From: Aquarana catesbeiana | Taxonomy: Eukaryota; Chordata; Amphibia; Anura; Ranidae | Reading direction: 5' to 3' | DNA length: 64,000 bases | Assembly (NCBI RefSeq): GCF_042186555.1 | Contig: NC_133333.1 | Location: 222,582,757-222,646,756 of the forward strand | In this document: positions 56,340-64,000 of the stretch, one piece after another | Layout of the letters: each line of letters starts with the position of its first letter | Numbering within the stretch: the stretch's first letter is position 1 | The notes under the pieces: model-generated | Told to the model about the DNA's origin: nothing | The model's database searches: none | The model's input: the letters and a program-made list of their open reading frames with translations, nothing else | Made by a program: the position numbers and the translations under genes

Positions 56340-57570
56340 AGAACTAGACGACACTAGCTTGGGTGCAAACTGGAACTGACTTTATTGTAAATTCACACAG
56401 AATACTGTATATACCACACTAAATCAGGTAAGAGCTTGATCACATTACCCTAACAACGCAAACTGTAAACCATACTCTCATCAGTACATCTAATGAACAG
56501 CCAACATAAACAGTAATATAATTAAACAGTATGCTAATTAACAATTAGTCACTTAGACAAGCCTAGGTGACTCAGGTCAGTGTCTACCCAGACATTTCGG
56601 CAAAAGTTCCCCAGAAAGAACTTTCACTTGTGTAATCTGTCCACTAGACAAGTCATCATAAGACAAACCTCATACAATGTTCCAGCAGTCTAAAAAAGTG
56701 AGAAAATAGATGGAGAATACCACCAACCCCTGTAGATGGGATAGTAATTAATAGCGTGAAATTTACATGAGAGCAGCACGTTATAAGAAAAGTAAATGAA
56801 AAATAATTAACAAGTTAATTAAAACCGCACTCTCTATAAAGTGCAAAAAATGGTTAATCTCTTAACACAAGAAAATGATAATATCTGAAATCATAAATAC
56901 ATTCTCAACTAAAGTCCAAACATGAAACACCAACATAGGTGTTTCGTAGTGTGTGTTCAAAAAATATATATACAAGCCAAAATCAAAAAAGTCAAAATTG
57001 TGAAATAGTGTTCAAAATTAGCAAACAAAATCTGGATGACTTCTGGATAAAATCTTCCTAATACTCGTCAGTCATCTGAGGGGTTAATCTTCCACCACCA
57101 TCACCGGTCACACCATCTACTCACCAGAATGTAGTGAATCCCATTACAGGAGTCAAAAGCACTTGTATGGAAAATGCCAGATGGTATCTCACAACTGCTG
57201 CTTGATCCAAATGCTGTGTAATTAGAGATGCTGTGACCTGCCTGGACACTGGATGGACTTGTTTGTGGAACCCTCAATGCGGGATTGGTCATTGAAAACC
57301 ATCAATGCCATAAATTGGGAAAAAATATATAGAATGTTCCCATAGTGAAGTAATCCAAAAAATTATTAAAAGCTTAATAAAACAAAGTAAAAAAACGCAT
57401 ACATTTCATCAAGGTTTGTGCAGACAATCTTTACACAAACAAACGCCGCTGGTGCTCCAGCTGTGTTGCAAAGGCAGAAGTGACATGTCACACTCAGTAT
57501 ATCCTAGTGACGTCATCAGGGGTTGTAACGGCGGACACGTCGCCTCCATCTAAATACAACCGCCAATTAA

Positions 57571-58553
57571 CCACTTCCCTACCGGGCCATAGTAAAATGA
57601 CGTCCTTGACTTTGTGAGGGGACATCTGAATGATGCCTGTAGCTACAGGCATCATTCAGATATCATTCTTTCCAGCCGGCGATTCTCTGCATGATAAGAA
57701 TGATCATAGCGGCAGTTCTGCCGCTTGATCGTTCTTTTAGGCAACGGGAGGGGACACCCCCCCCCGCCGCCATCCGGTGCTTCTCCTGGCTCTCCCATCG
57801 GGGGTCTGGAGAAAGAATCGGCCAGCACCGGATGACGACGATAGAGATTTCCAGTGACCAGATGGTCACCAGTCATCTCTATGACCATCAGAGGCCCGGG
57901 CGTGGCATTTTGACATCACGCCCAGGTTCCCGGATGTAAACAAAGCCGCGATCGTGGCTGTCAGCATGAGATCGGTGAATTTGTTTTCTCGATCTCATGC
58001 TTTCCAGCCTGGAGGAGAGATGTGGGGTCTTATTGACCTCGCATCTCCATGAAGAGGACCTGTCACAATAGATTCCTATTACAAGGGATGTTTACATTCC
58101 TTGTAATAGGAATAAAAGCGATCAAAAAAATAAAAATGTAAAAAAAAGTGTAAAAATAAAAAAAAATAAGTAAAATAAGTAAAATAAAAAAAAATTAAAA
58201 TGCCCCTGTACCCGGTAGCTTGCGCTCAGAAGCGAACGCACACGCAAGCCCCACCCACATATGTAAACAGCTTTCAAACCACACATGTGAGGTATCGCCG
58301 CGTGCGTTAGAGCGTGTGCAACAATTTTAGCCCTAGATCTCCTCTGTAACTCTAAACTGGTAACCTGTAAAACTTTTCAAAGCGTTGCCTATGGAGATTT
58401 TTAAGTACCGAAGTTTGGCGCCATTCCATGAGTGTGCACAATTTTAAAACGTGACATGTTGGGTATCTATTTACTTGGCGTAACATCATCTTTCACATTA
58501 TACAAAAAAATTGGGCCAATTTTACTGTTTTGTTATTTTTTAATTCATGAAAC
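57571..58553 (-). mobile_element. MITE A, reverse, inserted at a TTAA of the Penelope-like element
   Basis: Follows TTAA at 57,567-57,570 and starts CCACTTCCCTACCGGGCC. Then come 'catctgaatgatgcctgtag', 'gacctgtcacaatagattcc', 'acaagggatgtttacattcc', 'aggtatcgccgcgtgcgtta' and 'aagtttggcgccattccatg', i.e. MITE A read backwards. The distal end is missing; it stops at the inversion border near 58,554. Confidence 0.8.
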
Positions 58554-58867
58554 GTTTTTTGATATTCTCTGAACCATATTCTCTGAACCATATTCCCTCC
58601 CCTCCAATCAACATCTAATCTGTCTATGCCAAAAAATCTGGCCAAACTAGGGTCCTTGTGATATATTCTGAAATGGTTAGCTGTGTTTTAAAAATCCATT
58701 TTTTATGTTGGTGAGATGTTCATTAATACGTTTACAAAGATTTCTTTTAGTACGTCCCACATAGAATATCAAAAAACAAAACAGAATGGATATATAAATT
58801 TAATACACTTACTCCGGCAGGTATTAATGTTGATATTGATCTGAACTGTTATCTGTCTAATTATTGA
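58554..58867 (+). pseudogene. GIY-YIG endonuclease remnant with an internal inversion
   Basis: The N-terminal part is on the minus strand: FYVGRTKRNLCKRINEHLTN (from 58,768 down), then stops, then FFGIDRLDVDWRGGNMVQRI (down to 58,568). The C-terminal part is on the plus strand: TEWIYKFNTLTPAGINVDID followed by LNCYL and a stop at 58,867. Together they are the GIY-YIG nuclease of Penelope-like elements (Y-V-G-R-T, the R..EH helix, GGN, and E-W-I-Y-K-x-x-x-L-x-P-x-G-I-N). The inverted piece 58,568-58,763 is bounded by a perfect 14-bp inverted repeat, GTTTTTTGATATTC (58,554-58,567) and GAATATCAAAAAAC (58,764-58,777). Non-functional. Confidence 0.75.
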
Positions 58868-59909
58868 ATTATATTGTCAAAGGGTTAATCCATTTCAGTC
58901 TCAACCTTGACATCTAAGCTTTGTAATTTGAATCTGGCCACTAGCAGGTGGTACCTCCTAGGAGTAACTAATTTATATATATTTATTTTTATTTTTATCA
59001 TTATTTCTATTGTCAATTTCCTTTTCACCACAAGATGGCTCTACATATAATTCTTATTTCCTTTTTTATGCAAATGCAGTTGGACTTTTTGGCCACAAGA
59101 TGGCAGTCTAGATGTTTATAACAAATCTGTCACGTATTTGTAGTTTGGCTTTTTAGCCACATGATGGCAGCCTAAATTTATTTAATTTTTTTTGACCAAT
59201 AACATCACATTATATCAGCTCTTTGAAGTTTATATCCATCCAGCTAACCCCAATCACATTTCTTTCTTCAAGCATCAAGGATGGCACTGGATTGGATATC
59301 CTTAATTGGCAGTTGTATTTAGATGGAGGCGACGTGTCCGCCCTTACAACCCCTGATGACGTCAGAGTGTTACTGACGAAACCGGTAGGGTATACTGAGC
59401 GTGACACGTCACTTCCGCCTTTGCTACGCAGCTGGAGCACCAGCGGCGTTTGTGTGAAGATTGTCTGCACAAACCTTGATGAAATGTATGCTTTTTTTTA
59501 CTTTGTTTTATTACGCTTTTAATACATTTTTGACATACTTCACTACGGGAACATTTTATATATTTTTTCCCAATTTATGGCATTGATGGTTATTAATGAG
59601 TAATCTCTCATTGAGGTTCCACAAACAAGTCCATCCAGTGTCCAGGCAGGTCACAGCATCTCTAACTACGCAGCATTTGGATCAAGCCACAGTTGTGAGA
59701 TACCATCTGGCATTTTCCATACAAGCGCTTCTGACTCCTGTAATGGGAGTCACTACATTCTGGTGAGTAGATGGTGTGACCGGTGATGGTGGTGGAAGAT
59801 TAACCCCTCAGATGACTGACGAGTATTAGGAAGATTTTATCCAGAAATCATCCAGATTTTGTTTGCTAATTTTGAACACTATTTCACAGTTTTTTGTGTT
59901 AAGAGATTA

Positions 59910-60250
59910 ACAGTCTGAAAAAATGGAATTCATTTATCTTCGTAGATTTCTAAAAGAAGATTTTTGGTAAATATTTCTGTCCCAAGTGGAATAGCTTCTG
60001 CACCTTAGTCTGCAGGATGGCAACCATATTTCCTCTGACCATTAACCTGTACAAGATTAATATTACACCTTTCCATCCACTCCAGAAGGAAAGCTTTATT
60101 CAGAGAATGAATCCATGCCTCGCTCTCAGCGTTCATCATGTCCATCATTAGAGAATTATCTGCTCTCTTCATGGGTTCAGAGGCTGAACTGAGCTCTTTT
60201 CCATGCTCTGACCAGGGGAAACAGACAAAATCCTCAGTCTCCTCCATGGG
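59910..60250 (-). pseudogene. dead end (dnd1)-like retropseudogene, 5' part
   Basis: The minus strand from an ATG at 60,247 is open for 80 codons. The end, LNKAFLLEWMERCNINLVQV then NGQRKYG, matches the N terminus of DND1 (NKA..EAW....I.LVQVNGQRKYG). Past a stop the frame continues PLGTEIFTKNLLLEIYEDK, a stop, IPFFQTV, paralleling the start of the first RRM (G.E.FIG...DVYE..LIPLFQ.V). Known DND1 is an RNA-binding germ-cell factor. Here the RRM is lost, two in-frame stops are present, and the copy ends at the Penelope-like element. No intron is visible across the homologous stretch, so a processed copy is likely. A1CF, RBM46 and RBM47 share the QRKYG motif, but LVQVNG favours DND1. Confidence 0.65.
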
Positions 60251-60530
60251 CCATAATCAATGGGTAGAAGGCTTGCCCCTAGTCCCCTCCAAAAAACCCT
60301 GTCCTGGTTGGGTCTGTTGCAGGTGGAGATACCCAAACGCAGACAGTGTTAATGAGACCAAACTGTGTGGTTTTGTGTGTTAATTGACTCAGATTTTGTT
60401 CTAAGTTTTAGCAAATTGCCAATAAAGCCTGGTGTTATTCAGGTCAATGAAGTGTACTTGTGTGAGCAGGTGTGTTGGATCCCCCAGGGTGCAGAGTCTA
60501 AGGGCCAGTCGGTGTTCTTCTAGGGGACTT

Positions 60531-61343
60531 ATAAATATAAATACACTACACCCATCTCTTTACTGGTCAGATGTATGGCTGAATTCCCCAAAGCATGTAG
60601 TGCAAGGGCCTGCCTGTATACTTTCCAATGAAAAGCTATACTTCAGAAGAGCATGTTGTTGGTAAAGTTGTAATAACTGAGATTCGTTTTGGATATTGAC
60701 ATAAACAAACAGCTATTTCTTCAGGAGCAACAAAAGCCTAGGTGGAAAAAATTCCCAGTTTATCTTATAGGTGCCGGACATCTAACAGAGGGGAACGCTG
60801 CCTGTATTACTACAGTGAAACATTGTTGTCAGTGGTTTCCATCCCTGATTTGTCTGACAGTAAGCAGAGGGGAACGTTGCTGCTATCACAACAGAGAAAG
60901 ATATACATTGATGCCTGATATTTCCATTTTTGAGGTGAGAGTCTAGAGAGCCTGGTTGAGCCTCCAGTTGTTTAATGAAGATTATCATTACCATCATCAT
61001 CTACATTTATTTTTTCTATTACCATCATTACTTATGAACTCTGTATGGTCATTTTTATGAACTTGTTTCTGATATATCCATTGATTGGAAGTATCCTACA
61101 CTACGTTGTTTGCAGTTTGGCATCCTTGCTGCACATGTTTTGCATTTTTGCACACGTGTTCGATTTGATTTTTTATGTGATTATACATTGTGACATATGA
61201 ATTTTTAGCACGGGCACTTTATTGATACACTTTATTTAAGATTTGTTTTGTTGCACACTCACTTATTAATATTAGTAGTTGTGTATATGTTTATTTATTT
61301 ATTTATATGATAGATTTTATGCGCGAAATCCTCTTATCCCTAT
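60531..61343. mobile_element. Unclassified retroposon with 16-bp target duplication
   Basis: Flanked by the perfect 16-bp direct repeat TTCTTCTAGGGGACTT at 60,515-60,530 and 61,344-61,359. The 813-bp insert ends in an AT-rich stretch with (TTTA)n-like sequence (about 61,285-61,310). No protein motif is recognisable. The duplication length fits target-primed reverse transcription. Confidence 0.65.
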
Positions 61344-61359
61344 TTCTTCTAGGGGACTT

Positions 61360-62079
61360 CCCGTGGAGGTTTGGACTTAGCGGTCATGATCTGGGTACAG
61401 CATACAGCTAATTCACCCTGCTCTAACAAATGGAAATGAATCTGCACTAGCAAAGGCAGATGAGCGCAGGGGTGTACTAGTGGCAGTGGTGGAGACAGGA
61501 ACCATGCTGCATAGAGTGACATGCGCAAAGCACTCCAGAGCAAGCTGGAACATGCAACAGAGGTATATGGAAGGAAAGTGCAAAACAAACCAGGCAGCAC
61601 AACTGCCGATCTCAGCACAGGCGCATTCTGGATAAACAGTGGACCTCAACCAGTTGCAATATTCAAACCAGTGACCGAGACAATTATTCAGATAAGGCGT
61701 TTTTTATGGAAAAGTATTATTTCAGAGGCCACACATATTGTATATTCGCTAGAGAGCATGTAAGCAAACTTATTAGGCCACAATGTAAGATCGAAAGATA
61801 AGTCAGATTTTTTAATTAAATATTTTTTAGGAGGCAGTAGTCAAAAATAATTGACATTTGCTGGAGAGTACGCAGGTAACTTAATTAGGCTGCCGTGTAA
61901 TAGGAAATAAGCCAGTTTTTGCCTTGAAATAGACATTGATATTTTAGAGAGACGATATCTACAAATATGTTTACATGCTGAAGCACCAGAGTAGGCGGAG
62001 ACACATGATTTACCCTGCAGCAAGCATTAAAATTTTGCAGCTGAGGACAAGTTGTGTGGCACTTTCATAGTGCTGGAAA
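61360..62079. other. Intergenic stretch, no gene recognised
   Basis: Frames up to 89 codons on both strands, none with a recognisable motif. Two loosely similar stretches at about 61,790-61,920 ('gtaagcaaacttattaggcc' and 'caggtaacttaattaggctg') suggest an old duplication. Confidence 0.4.
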
Positions 62080-62705
62080 AACAGAAAAGGGTAGGAGAAG
62101 TTACAGGAACTGGTAATGGTGGCACGCCAGCACAAGTTGCATAAGATAGTAATTGTGGCAGGAGCTGGTATTGGTAGCAGAAATGGTAGGAGTTGGTAAT
62201 GATGGTTCACCAGTAGAGGTAGTAACAGAATGGCAATAACGGAAGGCCAGCAGAGGTGGCAGGAGCTTGTAATAATGGAAGGTCAGTAAAAGTGGCATGA
62301 GATGGAAATGATGGCAGTCTAGTAGAGGTGGCATGAGCTGGCAATAGCCAAATCTGGTATCCCTTCATTAACATGGCCTGTGAAATTTGAAATCCCCTCT
62401 CTAACGTGGGCCATGAAGTCTGATATCTCCTCACAAACATGGGTCATGAAATCTAGTATCCCCTCACAAACATGGCCTGTGAAATCTGGCATACCCTCAC
62501 AAACATGGGTCATGAAATCTGGTATTTTCTCACTAACATGGCCCTGAAAATCTGGTGTCTCCTCACTAACAAGACCAGTGAAAGCTGGTATCTCTTCACA
62601 AACACAGCTGGAAAATTTGGCATCCCCTCATTAACATGGCTTGTGAAATCTAGTATCTCCAAACCAACACTGCCTGCTAAATCTGGGAATCCCCCTCACT
62701 AATGC
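62080..62705 (+). repeat. Two adjoining ~34-bp minisatellites
   Basis: First (62,080-62,345), degenerate units with 'ggtggcaggagctggtaat'. Second (62,350-62,705), about eleven units with 'ctcacaaacatggcctgtga' and 'aaatctggtatcccc'. Frames through them show repetitive peptides and are not genes. Confidence 0.88.
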
Positions 62706-63233
62706 TAATTGGCATTTGTGTCCCCACTAAGAATTTTAATAACAATTCACCCACTCTATTTGTCCTGTGACCATTGTCATAGGAAATCCAAAGTTTACAG
62801 TTGTCACCAGAACTGGAATAGAGGATAAATCTTCCAGTGTGGTTATTTGTTCCACGGACAACTGTCCAAAAGGAGACTTCTCATCGTGACCTTGGGACAG
62901 GAAGTAAAGGGGACTTTCGCCAAGGTACCATAGGTAAAAAAAGAAAACCTGATTGGAGTCTTTACCATTCCATTCTCCATCCAAAGCTTTGTAAAAAGTG
63001 AAGGCACACTATAAGTTAAGTCCAAGGAGGTGCATGGAATCTCCTGAACCCATCTCTATTTATTTATATTTGACATGTTTATAGTACTCCCGGAAGATCT
63101 GCTATTATTGTATTTCTGGGAGGTCAACACTAATCCCTCAGGTCTCTGCATCTTCAACAGTAAAGTCGCTGCAGCTGCTATGCCCACTCCTCCTCCTGAC
63201 AAACAAAAATTTTGTATTTTTGTATTCTATGCA
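62706..63233. other. Intergenic stretch, no gene recognised
   Basis: Minus-strand frames of 60-82 codons (62,736-63,025) lack recognisable motifs. Confidence 0.4.
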
Positions 63234-63237
63234 TTAA

Positions 63238-63652
63238 GATTAAAAAAAACTTCTGTGTGCAGCAGCCCCCCTAATACTTACCTGAGCCCCATCTCTATCC
63301 AGCGATGTTGCAGGAGAGACTCAGCTGCCGAGAGTCTCCTCCTCATTGGCTGAGACAGCAGCGGAGCTCCATTGGCTCACGCTGCTGTCAAAGTCAGTGA
63401 GCCAATGAGGAGAGAGAAGGGGCGGGGCCCAGCCTGGGCTCCATGTCTGAATGGAGCAGCCGCTCAGCTCGGGTGCCCCATAGCAAGCTGGTTGCTGTGG
63501 GGGCACTCATCAGGGGGAGGAGCCAGGAGAGCCGATGAAGGACCCGAGAAGAGGAAGCTCTGCGCTACTCTATGCAAAACCAACTGCACAGAGCAGGTAA
63601 GTATAACATGTTTGTTATTTTTATCCAAAAAAAAGGAGACTTTAGTATCACT
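63238..63652 (+). mobile_element. MITE family 'E', copy with both TTAA sites
   Basis: TTAA at 63,234-63,237 and 63,653-63,656. It contains 'cttctgtgtgcagcagcc', 'acctgagccccatctctatc', an inverted 'attggctgagacagcagcgg' hairpin, 'gggggaggagccaggagagc' and 'gagcaggtaagtataacatg', and finishes 'agtatcact'. This is the reference copy for the family in the window. Confidence 0.88.
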
Positions 63653-63809
63653 TTAAGGAAGGGCAAATAAAAACATATCTTCTGTTATCGAAGTGGACCT
63701 GGATTCAAATACAGCACAAGAATGCAGCAAGGACAAAGCGTATTCAATGAATATTGTACAAAAAACTTCATAAGGTGCCAATTTCACATCACGTGAAAGC
63801 CCTCTAGAG

Positions 63810-64000
63810 CAAGGGTCAACAACCCCCGGGCCAAGGACTGGTGGCAGTCCGTGGCTTGTTGGGGGCCAGGCCGTGCGGCGGTGGGTAGCATGCGAGCAAG
63901 CCAGCATAACCTATACTGCCACCTTTCTACCACCAGAGGATGCCTGCTCCCTTTCTCCCAGCACCATTACTTCCTTCCTTCTCTGTTGTTACCTTACCTA
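63810..64000. mobile_element. hAT element left end, cut by window end
   Basis: Starts CAAGGGTCAACAACCCCCGG, followed by 'actggtggcagtccgtggc' and 'gccaggccgtgcggcggtgg', the form of a Charlie-like hAT terminus. The right end lies outside. Confidence 0.6.

Larger units (their letters stand above)
56340..59905 (+). mobile_element. Penelope-like retroelement remnant with inverted terminal regions
   Basis: The left region (about 56,850-57,570) and right region (59,302-59,905) are inverted repeats, for example 'atttagatggaggcgacgtg', 'tggagcaccagcggcgtttg' and 'aggcaggtcacagcatctct'. Each has small private deletions. Between them lie MITE A (reverse), a GIY-YIG endonuclease remnant and a ~430-bp 3' flank. 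The right arm carries CTGATGA (59,353-59,359), a GTCAG/CTGAC stem, and GAAAC (59,378-59,382), the order of a hammerhead ribozyme; the left arm has lost the second half. GIY-YIG, terminal repeats that may be inverted, and a ribozyme in them are all features of Penelope-like elements. The reverse transcriptase is gone. Confidence 0.65.

Overview
This window is vertebrate nuclear DNA. It carries most of one recognisable protein-coding gene, on the + strand, buried in transposon- and minisatellite-rich intronic and flanking DNA. The gene is JAM3 (junctional adhesion molecule C), identified by eight spliced exons (exons 2-9) between 13,665 and 46,649. Their phases join into one reading frame of 860 nt, about 286 codons, ending in the family's C-terminal tail GDFRHKSSFVI. 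Exon 1 (most of the signal peptide) is not visible and probably lies upstream. Bases 1-13,664 are therefore read as intron 1, and everything after about 47.8 kb as intergenic.

Organism: an anuran amphibian, most likely a ranid-type frog. This is inferred from the repeat flora: TTAA-flanked piggyBac-type elements ending in CCACTT, 'gccgcgtacacacggtcgg' elements, hAT miniatures, Tc1, DIRS, L2 and Penelope-like remnants. No gene in the window settles the species.

Layout. 1-13.6 kb (intron 1): a layered Tc1 / TTAA-element / L2 nest, a 74-bp minisatellite present in both orientations, hAT elements with intact 8-bp target duplications, a 57-bp minisatellite, and two foldback elements. 13.7-19.9 kb: exons 2-4, with intron 3 almost filled by a 2.7-kb array of 30-bp repeats. 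20-28 kb (intron 4): a 5.9-kb piggyBac-type composite that keeps the cysteine-rich end of its transposase and contains a 0.5-kb-arm palindrome, then a 41-bp minisatellite. 28-46.6 kb: exons 5-9 separated by MITEs, a DIRS retrotransposon remnant split by an LTR-like insertion, and three copies of one roughly 0.95-kb TTAA family. 46.65-47.8 kb: 3' UTR. 47.8-64 kb: a 48-bp minisatellite, foldback elements, a broken Penelope-like element with a GIY-YIG endonuclease fragment, a degenerate dead end (dnd1)-like pseudogene, an unclassified retroposon with a 16-bp target duplication, and more MITEs.

The least expected observations are: (i) several foldback elements sharing a CTGANGA-stem-GAAAC core that looks like a hammerhead ribozyme, three of them with 12-15-bp target duplications and one carrying a GIY-YIG remnant, which points to Penelope-like retroelements; (ii) the dnd1-like pseudogene; (iii) the intron-3 array. 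I saw no CRISPR array, no prokaryotic operon, no rRNA or tRNA gene, and no second intact protein-coding gene. Most long open frames here are artefacts of tandem repeats whose unit length is a multiple of three.
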